Positions 26,889 to 35,867 of a DNA stretch of 64,000 nucleotides are shown piece by piece (positions within the stretch are counted from its first letter, which is position 1; each line of letters opens with the position of its first letter). The DNA lies in contig CAJQQK010000039.1 of assembly GCA_905480435.1 (NCBI GenBank), forward strand, positions 1 to 64,000. The letters run 5' to 3'. The stretch is from an uncultured Hyphomicrobiaceae bacterium (lineage in GTDB: Bacteria > Pseudomonadota > Alphaproteobacteria > Rhizobiales > Hyphomicrobiaceae). Both the position numbers and the translations under genes were made by a program. Below the pieces are notes generated by a model. The model searched no databases. It had not been told where the DNA came from and saw nothing but the letters and a program-made list of their open reading frames with translations.

Positions 26889-28538
26889 GTGAGCGAGCAA
26901 TTTGACTACATCATTGTTGGGGGCGGCTCGGCTGGATGCATTCTCGCCAATCGTCTGTCCGAGTCAGGTGACCATAGCGTTTGCTTGTTGGAAGCAGGTC
27001 CGCCCGATCGAAACCCCTACATCCATATCCCAGCCGGCTTCATCAAGACGCTCACCGACCCGAAGCTGAACTGGCTCTATCAAGCCGAGCCGTCTGACGG
27101 AACAGGAGGACGGTCGACGCCCGTCCCGCGCGGCAAAACTCTAGGTGGTTCAAGTTCGATCAATGGCCACATCTACAATCGCGGCCACCGGCTGGATTTT
27201 GATGCCTGGGCTCAGCGCGGCAATCTCGGTTGGGGATATGCCGATGTGCTACCGTATTTTCGACGTTGTGAAACCCGCATTGGCGAGGGCGACGACACCT
27301 ATCGTGGCCGCTCAGGCCCGCTCACCGTCGCCGACATTCCGATGAAACATGCGCTGTGTGACGCGTTCATCGCAGGCGCCGGCGAACTCGGCATTCCACA
27401 AAATCCTGACTACAATGGCGCCGTCCAGGAAGGCATATCCTATGTCCAGCGCACCGCCCACAAAGGCCGGCGGGTCAGCACCGCGACCGCGTTCCTCAAT
27501 CCGGCCAAGTCCCGATCAAATCTGACGGTCAAAACCAACGCGCAGGCGACGCGCATACTGCTCGATGCCAAGCGGGCGGTTGGCGTCGAAGTATCAATTG
27601 GCGGCCGTGACGGACAACGCATCGAGCTGAAGGCCAACCGTGAGGTCATCGTCAGCGGTGGCGCCATTAACTCGCCGCAACTTCTGCAGCTTTCCGGCAT
27701 CGGCGATCCGGAGCATCTCACATCAATCGGTATTGACGTTCTTCACGCCCTACCCGGCGTCGGCCAGAACCTGCAGGATCACTACGCACCACGACTAAGC
27801 GCCCGGGTCAAAGGAATCGAAACGCTCAATGAACGCGCGCGTGGCCTCAGACTTCTAGGCGAGATAGGCAAATACCTGGTCGGCGCTGAGAGTATCGTCA
27901 ACCTGAGCGCCACTATGGTCTACGGTTTCTGGCATTCGAACCCCGATACGCGCAGCAATGACCTGCAATTCATCTTCACCCCCGCAAGCTTCAAGGAGGG
28001 TCAGCACGGTGTTTTCGATAGCCATCCTGGATATACAGTCGCCGCCTGGCAGCATCGACCAGAAAGCCGCGGTCACGTGACGGCGACATCCGCTGATCCT
28101 TTTGCCCCACCGCGTATCCAACCTAATTATCTTGATACCGAAGGCGACCGACGCATGGTCGTCGAAGCAATCAAGCTAGCACGCCGGTTGATGAACACGA
28201 ACGCGATGCAGCCCTACAATGATGGTGAGTCCTATCCCGGCGAAGACGTCCAGAGCGATGATGAAATGCTCGATGCCGCCCGCCGCTGGGGCAACACGAC
28301 GTACCACGTCATGGGAACGTGCAAAATGGGGCCGTCATCAGACAAGATCGCCGTCGTCGACGACCAGTTGCGGGTTTACGGCATGGAGGGCCTACGGGTG
28401 ATTGACGCCTCCGTGATGCCGGCCATGATCTCAGCCAATCTCAATGCAGCCGTCATGATGATTGGCGAAAAGGGCTCCGATTTGGTCCTTGGTCATCCCG
28501 CGCTGGAACCGGTCGTGGTACCAGAGCTTGCCGGATAA
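26889..28538 (+). CDS. GMC-family flavoprotein oxidoreductase (choline dehydrogenase-like)
   Basis: A 549-residue FAD enzyme of the glucose-methanol-choline family that oxidises alcohols to aldehydes or ketones. Visible motifs are DYIIVGGGSAGCILANRLSE (FAD fold), RGKTLGGSSSINGHIYNRG (signature 1), SGGAINSPQLLQLSGIG (signature 2), TYHVMGTCKMG with the catalytic histidine, and the C-terminal DASVMPAMISANLNA. The start is GTG 26889 with only a weak ribosome site. It begins a rightward run with a TauD enzyme (49-base gap), BKACE (20-base gap) and MetE-like gene. A role in making a beta-keto acid for the BKACE is the attractive inference. Confidence 0.9.
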   Translation: MSEQFDYIIVGGGSAGCILANRLSESGDHSVCLLEAGPPDRNPYIHIPAGFIKTLTDPKLNWLYQAEPSDGTGGRSTPVPRGKTLGGSSSINGHIYNRGHRLDFDAWAQRGNLGWGYADVLPYFRRCETRIGEGDDTYRGRSGPLTVADIPMKHALCDAFIAGAGELGIPQNPDYNGAVQEGISYVQRTAHKGRRVSTATAFLNPAKSRSNLTVKTNAQATRILLDAKRAVGVEVSIGGRDGQRIELKANREVIVSGGAINSPQLLQLSGIGDPEHLTSIGIDVLHALPGVGQNLQDHYAPRLSARVKGIETLNERARGLRLLGEIGKYLVGAESIVNLSATMVYGFWHSNPDTRSNDLQFIFTPASFKEGQHGVFDSHPGYTVAAWQHRPESRGHVTATSADPFAPPRIQPNYLDTEGDRRMVVEAIKLARRLMNTNAMQPYNDGESYPGEDVQSDDEMLDAARRWGNTTYHVMGTCKMGPSSDKIAVVDDQLRVYGMEGLRVIDASVMPAMISANLNAAVMMIGEKGSDLVLGHPALEPVVVPELAG

Positions 28539-28587
28539 CGCTTCATACACGCCAAAACTCCATACCAATAAGCAATAGGCCAAAGAC

Positions 28588-29670
28588 ATGGACGCTCAAC
28601 CACAGACCTCCGCTGCCGCCTGGCGCGTGCCGGATTTGAAGGATCGCAATTGGACCTTTGAAATCAACGAGGCCGCACGCACACACCTTGTTGCCAGCGT
28701 GAAGGCTGCATTCGATCCTGAACGTCAACTATTCGACTACGCCCGCGAAGATTTCGATCTCGGGCCGGCTGCGTCCGTTATCGCAGCTGCCATGCATGAG
28801 GCACATCTCGGCAGTGGCCTCTCGCTCATCAAAGGACTGCCACGCAACGAACTCAACGAAGCGGAGTTTCGCGTCCTCACTTGGGCCATTGGCCTGCACC
28901 ATGGCGTGCCGCGCCCTCAGGGAAAGGCCACTCAATACATTTCCGAAGTACGTGATGCTGGTACAAACTACAGAGCGTCAAACGGCCGAGGGTTCTCATC
29001 AAATGCCAAGTTGGATTTCCACGCAGATGGTGCCGACATCGCAACACTTGCCTGCTACAACAAGGCCAAATCCGGTGGCCAGAGCATGGTCTCAAGCAAC
29101 GTGACAGCCAGGGAAATCCTGCTGACTGAGCGGCCAGACCTTGGCGAGGTTGCACATCAGGATTTCTATTTCAGCAGACAGCAAGAACAAACCGAGGATG
29201 AAGGCGCGGCCTATGGTCAGCCGCTGTTCGACACTTGCGAAGGCCGCGTGTTCGGGAAATGGAACCGGAACCGCGTACAGTCAGCGCAAAACATCGAAGG
29301 CGTGCCTCAACTCACCGAGCAGCAACGCGCGACGATGGATATGATGGACGCCATCTTGCAGCGTCCAGACGTCATGTTCACCATGTGGCTTGAACCAGGC
29401 GACATGCAGCTGATCAACAACCACACGATGCTGCATTCACGCACGAACTACATTGATTTTGACGAACCATCTGAGAAACGTTTGCTGCATCGACTGTGGC
29501 TCGCTCCGCCAAACTCGATCCGTCTGCCGGCAACCTGGGGCGATTTCTATCGTTCGACCGAACCTGGAACCGTCCGTGGTGGTATTCGTGGTCACGCCCA
29601 CGATGAAGCCTGCAAAGCATTCGAACGCAGCCAAGCCGCTGATCTCGGAATGTCGACGCCACCACAATAG
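28588..29670 (+). CDS. TauD/TfdA-family dioxygenase
   Basis: A 360-residue member of the TauD/TfdA fold. The iron site is visible as LDFHADGADI (HxD) and LINNHTMLHSRTNY. GLSLIKGLPRNEL and QGKATQYISEVRDAGTNYRAS form the substrate pocket side. It has no N-terminal DUF971 zinc domain, so it is not a standard gamma-butyrobetaine hydroxylase. It lies between GMC and BKACE genes with short gaps, suggesting it hydroxylates the same substrate series. Assignment of a substrate is not possible from sequence alone. Confidence 0.83.
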   Translation: MDAQPQTSAAAWRVPDLKDRNWTFEINEAARTHLVASVKAAFDPERQLFDYAREDFDLGPAASVIAAAMHEAHLGSGLSLIKGLPRNELNEAEFRVLTWAIGLHHGVPRPQGKATQYISEVRDAGTNYRASNGRGFSSNAKLDFHADGADIATLACYNKAKSGGQSMVSSNVTAREILLTERPDLGEVAHQDFYFSRQQEQTEDEGAAYGQPLFDTCEGRVFGKWNRNRVQSAQNIEGVPQLTEQQRATMDMMDAILQRPDVMFTMWLEPGDMQLINNHTMLHSRTNYIDFDEPSEKRLLHRLWLAPPNSIRLPATWGDFYRSTEPGTVRGGIRGHAHDEACKAFERSQAADLGMSTPPQ

Positions 29671-29690
29671 CCAGCGACGACCGGGATAAA

Positions 29691-30578
29691 ATGGATCAAG
29701 GGCGCATGAAGAAACTGATCATCGAGGTTCGGGTCAACGAATACGCAATGCGTGATGGCAACGTTCATGTCCCTTGGACGGCTGACGAACTCGGACGCGA
29801 TGCAGTTGCGATCCGGCAAGCCGGCGCAGCCGTGATCCATTTTCATGCCCGCCAGGACGACGGAGCGCCTTCCTTTGAGTCGGCGGACTATGTTGCCGCT
29901 GCACGCGCCATTCGCAATGGCACTGATCTCATCATGAGTCCGACACTTGGCCAGATCAACGTCGGTGGTGACCAAGAACGGATCAAGCACATTGTTGAAC
30001 TGGCCCAGCATCCAAGTCTGAAACCAGAGTTAGTCGCGATCGACACGGGCAGTGCGAACATTGACAGATATGATGTCGCCGCGAAGAAATTCATGTCAGC
30101 GGACAAGGTCTACGAAAACAGCCACGAGACCTTAATGCTGTTTTGCGAGGAGTTTGCCAGGCTTGGTGTGCGACCGGTCATTTCAGCGTGGAATGGACCG
30201 TTTCTCAGGTCAGGTGCCGCACTCATGGACATGGGCCTGATCCCGGAACCGGCCTATGCACTGCTTGTCCATTGCGAGGGCGGACTACTTGGCGGACATC
30301 CAGCGACGACGGCTGGTCTGGAGGCTTTCCTATCGCATCTGCCAGCAGATCGACAAATCGAGTGGACGGTCTGCTGCAAACACGGAAATCTGTTTCCCGT
30401 GGCGATGCAGGCGATCATCAGCGGTGGCCATGTCTCGATTGGCCTTGGCGATTATGATTATCCAGAGTTGCAACAACCCAAAAACGCCGCACTTGTTACC
30501 GAGGTCGCTCGACTGGCCCGGCTAATTGGCCGTGAGGTTGCGACCCCGGATGAGGCGCGGGCGATCTTGAATCTTTGA
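29691..30578 (+). CDS. beta-keto acid cleavage enzyme (BKACE, DUF849)
   Basis: A 295-residue TIM-barrel zinc enzyme. BKACEs condense a beta-keto acid with acetyl-CoA and cleave it; known substrates include 3-keto-5-aminohexanoate and dehydrocarnitine. The VRVNE segment (E17) and HFHAR (H50, H52) are the metal/substrate region. The usual VGLEDN near the C terminus, whose Glu is a metal ligand in 3-keto-5-aminohexanoate cleavage enzyme, reads IGLGDYDYPEL here, so this belongs to a variant subfamily or uses another ligand such as H231 (CCKHGN). It lies 20 bases after the TauD gene. ATG 29706 is an alternative start. Confidence 0.85.
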   Translation: MDQGRMKKLIIEVRVNEYAMRDGNVHVPWTADELGRDAVAIRQAGAAVIHFHARQDDGAPSFESADYVAAARAIRNGTDLIMSPTLGQINVGGDQERIKHIVELAQHPSLKPELVAIDTGSANIDRYDVAAKKFMSADKVYENSHETLMLFCEEFARLGVRPVISAWNGPFLRSGAALMDMGLIPEPAYALLVHCEGGLLGGHPATTAGLEAFLSHLPADRQIEWTVCCKHGNLFPVAMQAIISGGHVSIGLGDYDYPELQQPKNAALVTEVARLARLIGREVATPDEARAILNL

Positions 30579-30786
30579 CGGCCATTGTATCGCAATGAAC
30601 AATCACTATGCGGTTCCAACAAATACGCCCAAGCCAAACTCGAAATGATATGATTCAGTGTGAGCTGCACCTGATACCCTAAAAACTGCACATACCATTG
30701 GGATCGGCGGGCGAGAATCCACACCGAATACGAACGCGCAGACCTCTGGAACTCAATACATCAGTCTCGAGAAGGAAATACGGACA

Positions 30787-31830
30787 GTGTCAAAGCCATT
30801 TCAAACCACCGTTGTGGGCTCAATGCCAAAGCCAGCCTGGCTGATGGAGCAACTGCCATTGAACGCAAAAGGCAAACAGGTCCACGGCAAAGGTGCGGAT
30901 TGGCATTTTAGCGGTGACGTGCTCGGCGCCGCCTTGGACGACGCAACACGCCTGACGGTGCATGATCAAGTCCACGCTGGCATCGATATATTGAGCGATG
31001 GCGAGCAACGCCGCACGTCCTATCTGACATATGTGACGTCTCAGTTGGAAGGCTTCGACTACGAGACACTTGCCGAAAAATGGACCCGCAATGGGCGTCG
31101 ACTTGCTGAAGTCGGCCGTTGCGTCGGGCCAATTCGCAGAACAAAATCGATACTCCGGCGTGATGCGGAATTCATGCTGGCCCAGTCTGATCGACCGGTA
31201 AAGATGACACTGCCAGGACCAATGACGGTCGTCGATTCCACCGCTGATGAATATTATGGCGACGAGGAAAAAATGGCGATGGCGGCAGCCGAAGTGCTCA
31301 ATGAAGAGGCCCGCGAACTCGATGCCCTCGGCGTTGCCGTGATCCAGTTCGACGAACCAGTTTTCAGCCGCTATCCAGATAAGGTGAAAGACTGGGGCAT
31401 TGCAGCCCTCGATCGCTGCCTGGAAGGCATCAAGAACGCACAAACAGCCGCGCATATCTGCTACAGCTATCCAATGCCAGGAGTTCCGCGGCCGATCGTC
31501 GACAGCTATCCTGTCATCCTCGAAGCACTCGAATCTTCCAAGATCGATCAACTCGCTTTGGAATTCGAAGCGTCGAAATTGGACCCTCAACTGCTCAGTT
31601 TGTGTCCATCCAAGACGGTGATGTTTGGCTGCATCGACAACGGCATTGATGAAATCGAAACTGCAGAACACGTCGCAGCCAAGCTGCTCGCAGCCGCGAA
31701 ATACCTACCTGCCGATCAGATCCAAGCCGCGCCGGATTGTGGTTTGGTGCCACTATCCATGGACATCGCACGCGCAAAGCTCCAGGCAATGGTCGAAGGG
31801 GCAAGATTGGCAAGAGAACGACTGGCCTAA
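30787..31830 (+). CDS. cobalamin-independent methionine synthase-like (MetE C-terminal type) methyltransferase
   Basis: A 347-residue protein covering only the catalytic C-terminal domain of MetE (full MetE is about 750). The start TTVVGSMPKP and SDGEQRRTSYL are typical; GPMTVVDST, VIQFDEPVF and the zinc-site set AHICYSYP (HxC) and APDCGLVP (Cys) are in place. Such short MetE-like proteins use methyl donors other than the triglutamate folate, often corrinoid proteins or small betaine-type methyl donors. Start is GTG 30787 with GAAGGAAA upstream. A 208-base gap separates it from BKACE. It may take the methyl group from a substrate or intermediate of the same pathway. Confidence 0.84.
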   Translation: MSKPFQTTVVGSMPKPAWLMEQLPLNAKGKQVHGKGADWHFSGDVLGAALDDATRLTVHDQVHAGIDILSDGEQRRTSYLTYVTSQLEGFDYETLAEKWTRNGRRLAEVGRCVGPIRRTKSILRRDAEFMLAQSDRPVKMTLPGPMTVVDSTADEYYGDEEKMAMAAAEVLNEEARELDALGVAVIQFDEPVFSRYPDKVKDWGIAALDRCLEGIKNAQTAAHICYSYPMPGVPRPIVDSYPVILEALESSKIDQLALEFEASKLDPQLLSLCPSKTVMFGCIDNGIDEIETAEHVAAKLLAAAKYLPADQIQAAPDCGLVPLSMDIARAKLQAMVEGARLARERLA

Positions 31831-31955
31831 CAGTCAACACCAATGTTTGACTTCGGGTAATGTCGTCTAGAGCATATTCTGGAGTCCAGGATTTTGACAG
31901 ATGGGCGGAACTAAACCGCCCATCATTGCTGCATCCGAACACAGTCAGAGCGCCC

Positions 31956-32792
31956 TCACCAATCCTCACGACCGTCCCGGTATTGTTGCCACATCTTCTC
32001 GCCGATCAGGCAATCATATTTATCTGCGACCAACCGCCAGCTCGTGCGCTGCAAACTTGCTGCGGGTATCGGCGTAAGTCCCGCGATCTCGAGCAACAAC
32101 TTTTGCCGGATGGCCGTCGCAAACTCAGCCTTGTCACGGATTGACAGCACGAACGAACCGGACCCACCGATCACGCAATCCCGATAATAATGGTCGAGGT
32201 CCGGCAAGTCGAAATAACTGTACGCGCCAATCCCCTTCTTCAGTCGGATGGCGAGGCCGTTGATCACGATCCCTTTCCCAACCACGCGGTTCCGTGCCAA
32301 CTCAACAGGCCTGCCTGAATTATTCGGACCGTCACCGGAAACATCAATGACACGCCGCAGTCCTTGCACTGGCGAGCTCTTAAACAGGTCACTTGAAAAT
32401 GAAACAACTTCGGATATCGACGTCATCATCGCGCGCTTGATCGGTTTCGCCGCCAGCTCATCGGCAAACGCATTCGCATCTCGGCTTGTTTTAATCAGCC
32501 GCCATGGGATCACAACCGATTGGATGCCCGCACCGGCCCATTCAACATAGGTGACCGCGATGCGCCCATTCGGGCCGCTCTGGGCAGCCGTGATGAGTTT
32601 AGGGTCGCGAAACGTTGCCACATAACCATCGCGTTGCAAGCGCTGTTCATCGCGGTCCATGGACAACGAAACATCGACGGCCAGGACAAGTTCCAGGTCA
32701 ACATACTCTTTGGCAACGGCGGGACTGATTAAGGTGGCAACTAGCGCAAGCCAAACCGATAGCAATGCGATCATCTGAGCAACTGGCACCAT
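31956..32792 (-). CDS. DUF1194 von Willebrand factor A-like exported protein
   Basis: A 278-residue protein with a signal peptide (MIALLSVWLALVATLISPAVA) and a VWA-like fold. The MIDAS motif is VLAVDVSLSMD near residue 40, and IDVSGDGPNNSGRP is also present. DUF1194 proteins are common in alphaproteobacteria, where a role in cell surface or stress functions is suspected but unproven. ATG 32792 has GAGG six bases upstream and fits better than the GTG at 32804. It converges on the MetE-like gene and diverges from the kappa-GST operon; no functional link is visible. Confidence 0.82.
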   Translation of the reverse strand: MVPVAQMIALLSVWLALVATLISPAVAKEYVDLELVLAVDVSLSMDRDEQRLQRDGYVATFRDPKLITAAQSGPNGRIAVTYVEWAGAGIQSVVIPWRLIKTSRDANAFADELAAKPIKRAMMTSISEVVSFSSDLFKSSPVQGLRRVIDVSGDGPNNSGRPVELARNRVVGKGIVINGLAIRLKKGIGAYSYFDLPDLDHYYRDCVIGGSGSFVLSIRDKAEFATAIRQKLLLEIAGLTPIPAASLQRTSWRLVADKYDCLIGEKMWQQYRDGREDW

Positions 32793-33056
32793 GGCCGACC
32801 TCACTTAAGAATGCGCAGACCACAATATAACCGATCGTCAAACATGCAAATGAAGCATAACCCAATTCCGCTACCGACCAAAACAGCCGCAGCATCTTCA
32901 CTCCTTCGCGATCGAAATATGGATCTTCACGCGCTTGCCCGCTCTAATGTAACAGAAGCCGATGGCAACATGTTAAAGACGAAAACAATAGATCACCGCG
33001 ACTTGGCCCACATCAAAAATACCGATCACACCGGAACAATTTAAGGAAAACAGCAC

Positions 33057-33662
33057 ATGAGCAAAACCGTCGACTTCATCTTCGATTTCGCCAGCCCAAA
33101 TGCCTACATGACCCACAAGGCATTGGCCGGAATCACACAACGTACCGGCGCGACGGTCAATTACATTCCCTGCCTGCTCGGCGGCATTTTCAAGAGCACA
33201 GGCAACCAGGCCCCGTTCGTCACTTTTGCAAACGTCAAAGGCAAGCAGGAGTACAACAAGCTCGAAAACGAACGTTTCATCGCGAAATACAATCTTACGG
33301 CCTACAAGATGAACCCGCATTTTCCGATGAGCACCGTCGCGCTGATGCGCGGCTTGATTGTCGCCGAGGGAACTGGCCAGAAAGACGCCTACATCGAAGC
33401 CGTCCTCAAAGCCATGTGGGAAGACGGTGAGAACATGGCCGACAACGACGTCGCCATTCACGTGCTCTCGGCAGCAGGTCTCGACGGCCCAGCGATCATC
33501 AAAAAGACCCAAGATCCGACAGTCAAAGGCAAACTCATCGAGAACACTGAAGCAGCGGTTGCACGCGGCGCATTCGGCATTCCGACATTCTTCGTTGATG
33601 GCGAAATGTTCTTTGGCAAAGAGCGCCTCGCACAACTCGAAGAAGAAATCGCAAAGGCCTGA
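33057..33662 (+). CDS. DsbA-fold isomerase (2-hydroxychromene-2-carboxylate isomerase/kappa GST type)
   Basis: A 201-residue thioredoxin-fold protein. FIFDFASPNAYMTHKAL has the SPN form seen in 2-hydroxychromene-2-carboxylate isomerases, in place of the CxxC of DsbA. The helical insert and the C-terminal GAFGIPTFFVDGEMFFGKERL match the kappa-GST group. The known reaction is glutathione-dependent isomerisation in naphthalene breakdown; here the substrate is unknown. It begins a four-gene operon with dehalogenase, CoA-transferase and enoyl-CoA hydratase genes. The AAGGAAAA site before ATG 33057 is good. Confidence 0.84.
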   Translation: MSKTVDFIFDFASPNAYMTHKALAGITQRTGATVNYIPCLLGGIFKSTGNQAPFVTFANVKGKQEYNKLENERFIAKYNLTAYKMNPHFPMSTVALMRGLIVAEGTGQKDAYIEAVLKAMWEDGENMADNDVAIHVLSAAGLDGPAIIKKTQDPTVKGKLIENTEAAVARGAFGIPTFFVDGEMFFGKERLAQLEEEIAKA

Positions 33663-33716
33663 CGCGACAGCGTCTCGAAACCCTGGACCCTCGACGCTGA
33701 TCACGGAGCCAGCCAC

Positions 33717-34640
33717 ATGGAAAACGTCTACCGCACACCGGACGAAGCGTTCGCCAACCTTCCAGATTTTCCCTACGAGCCGAACTATCTCGAATGGGAC
33801 GGCCTGCGCACGCACTATGTCGACGAAGGCCCGAAAGATGCCCCTGTCGCGTTACTCCTTCATGGCGAGCCGACCTGGAGTTATCTCTACCGCAAGATGG
33901 TCCCGCCGCTCTTAGCTGCTGGATATCGCTGCGTCGCGCCCGACCACATCGGCTTCGGGCGCAGTGACAAAATCACGGACGACAAATGGTACGTCATCGA
34001 CCGCCATATCGACCGAATGGCAGGCTTCATTGAGCGTCTCGATTTGCAGAACATCACAGTCGTCGTCCAGGACTGGGGCGGACCGATCGGCCTGATCAAC
34101 GCCATCGCCATGCCCGAGCGGTTTTCCCGCCTCGTGATCCTCAATACCTGGCTGCATCACGAGGGATATGAATATTCAACCGGCATCCGTGCCTGGCGCG
34201 ACGCAGCAACCAACCGCCATTGGCTCGCCTGGACGCGGCACGACCTGCCGTGTGGCACGATCGTTCGGCGCTCTTCTGCCCGTCCCGCCATTGATCCTGC
34301 TGCAATTGAGGCCGCCTACGAAGCCCCGTTCGAGGGCAGCATTGCATCCAAAGCGGGCGCCCGCCGCTTCCCCTGGTGCATTCCATTCGCCGAGCCCGAA
34401 GCCGGTAGCGCATCCCGTCAAGCCGCAGCATTCGAAGCGTTGAAGCAATGGCAAAAACCCGTGAACATCATCTTCGGTGCGAGTGACCCGATCTTCACCC
34501 CGGCCTGGGGCCAGGAGTGGGCTGATATGATCCCCGGCGCCACGTTTGATACCATCGAACGCGCCGGACATTTTTGCCAGGAAGACGCCGGCGATGAAAT
34601 CGCCGACAAACTGCTCGAACGCATCGCTGAAACCAGCTAA
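33717..34640 (+). CDS. haloalkane dehalogenase (subfamily HLD-I type)
   Basis: A 307-residue alpha/beta hydrolase with the haloalkane dehalogenase pattern. HGEPTWSYLYRKM holds E51, typical of HLD-I (HLD-II has HGNPT). The nucleophile is D119 with W120 (VVQDWGGPIGL), the usual halide-binding Trp. D257 (GASDPIF) and H285 (AGHFCQED) complete the triad. W160 (GIRAW) could be the second halide Trp. Hydrolytic dehalogenation gives an alcohol and halide. It lies 54 bases after the isomerase and 31 bases before a CoA-transferase. Fluoroacetate dehalogenase-like or epoxide hydrolase activity are less likely alternatives because of the Trp pair. Confidence 0.83.
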   Translation: MENVYRTPDEAFANLPDFPYEPNYLEWDGLRTHYVDEGPKDAPVALLLHGEPTWSYLYRKMVPPLLAAGYRCVAPDHIGFGRSDKITDDKWYVIDRHIDRMAGFIERLDLQNITVVVQDWGGPIGLINAIAMPERFSRLVILNTWLHHEGYEYSTGIRAWRDAATNRHWLAWTRHDLPCGTIVRRSSARPAIDPAAIEAAYEAPFEGSIASKAGARRFPWCIPFAEPEAGSASRQAAAFEALKQWQKPVNIIFGASDPIFTPAWGQEWADMIPGATFDTIERAGHFCQEDAGDEIADKLLERIAETS

Positions 34641-34671
34641 ACGCGCATCACACATACTGGAGCATTGAACC

Positions 34672-35829
34672 GTGTCGAACGCTGCATTGAATGGCATCAA
34701 GGTATTAGACCTCAGCCAGGGTATCGCCGGGCCGTATTGCGGCACGCTGCTCTCGCGCTACGGCGCTGACGTCATAAAAATCGAACCACCGAGTGGCGAC
34801 TGGTCACGCGGCATCGGCAATACCTCTGACGGGCAGTCCGCACTCTCTGCCGTCTACAACGTTGGCAAGCGCAGCCTGGTGTTGGATCTCAAACAACCAT
34901 CAGCTGTTGAACTCGTTCTTGAGCTCTGCGAACAGTGCGACGTGATCCTCGAGAGCAGCCGCCCCGGCGTCGCTGATCGCCTCGGCATCGGCTATGCCCA
35001 GGTCAAGGCGCGCAACCCCGCCATCGTATATCTTTCAATCAGCGGATTTGGCGAAACAGGCCCTTATGCGGGGCGGCCGTGCACCGATACCGTTGGCCAG
35101 GCATTTTCCGGCTTAATGTCAAACAACCACGGCCTCGATGGTGTGCCACACAAGATCGACATCCCGATAGTCGATATCTTCACCGGGCTGTTCGCATACC
35201 AATCCGTTTCAATGGCACTGATGGCGCGGGCGCAAACCGGTGAAGGGCGCTTCTGCGATGTTTCACTAATGGGCTCGATCGCAGAAGTTCAGGCTGCCAA
35301 AATGGTCGACTATCACATCGAGGGCGGTCCACCCAAAGTCCTCAACGCGCCTGCTGGCGCCTTCCTAACCTCAAACGGTTACATCGCACTGACCACGCTC
35401 AATGACACGCATTTTGAAACCGTGTGCCGCGCCATCGGTGCCGATCACCTGTTGGACAATCCCAACTACAAGAAACGAGCCGACCGGGTCGATCACAACA
35501 ACCAACTCCGCGTCGACCTTGAAGCAGTTCTGGCAACCGACACGCGGGAAGCCTGGGTCAAGCGCTTGCAAGACGCCGGCGCCCTGGCGGACCAAGTCAA
35601 TGATCTTGGAGATTGGATGAAGAACGCCCACGTCGAGGCGATCGCAGCTGTTGCCTTCGCAGACCAACCAGGACTTGGGGTCATTCCACGACCCGCACCG
35701 GCCGGTGGCTCAATCGCAAACACCGCGCCCTCTCCGTCAGCCGGTCAACACACCCACGAGGTGCTCAACGGTTTTGGTCTCGATGCCGTTCGGATCGCAG
35801 CTCTCAAACAAGCTGGCGCCATCGCTTAA
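34672..35829 (+). CDS. CaiB/BaiF family CoA-transferase
   Basis: A 385-residue type III CoA-transferase. The N-terminal LNGIKVLDLSQGIAGPYCG, DVIKIEPP, and NPAIVYLSISGFGETGPYAG are family marks; the catalytic Asp is in CTDTVGQAFSG. The start is GTG 34672, following TGGAGCATTG. It lies 31 bases after the dehalogenase and 38 bases before an enoyl-CoA hydratase, so it probably activates a carboxylic acid for beta-oxidation-like steps. It is a different copy from the CoA-transferase at the window start. Confidence 0.88.
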   Translation: MSNAALNGIKVLDLSQGIAGPYCGTLLSRYGADVIKIEPPSGDWSRGIGNTSDGQSALSAVYNVGKRSLVLDLKQPSAVELVLELCEQCDVILESSRPGVADRLGIGYAQVKARNPAIVYLSISGFGETGPYAGRPCTDTVGQAFSGLMSNNHGLDGVPHKIDIPIVDIFTGLFAYQSVSMALMARAQTGEGRFCDVSLMGSIAEVQAAKMVDYHIEGGPPKVLNAPAGAFLTSNGYIALTTLNDTHFETVCRAIGADHLLDNPNYKKRADRVDHNNQLRVDLEAVLATDTREAWVKRLQDAGALADQVNDLGDWMKNAHVEAIAAVAFADQPGLGVIPRPAPAGGSIANTAPSPSAGQHTHEVLNGFGLDAVRIAALKQAGAIA

Positions 35830-35867
35830 ACCGCCCGACAAGGTCATCCCATAACAGGCAGCCAATC

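Noticed and set aside
30579-30786. Possible riboswitch before the MetE-like gene
   Set aside because: I see no cobalamin or SAM/SAH riboswitch core motifs in the 208-base gap.
30820-31671. 283-residue minus-strand ORF
   Set aside because: Mirror of the MetE-like gene; Cys- and His-rich pattern is an artefact of the antisense frame.
32973-33815. 280-residue minus-strand ORF
   Set aside because: Antisense to the isomerase gene, no supported domain or ribosome site.
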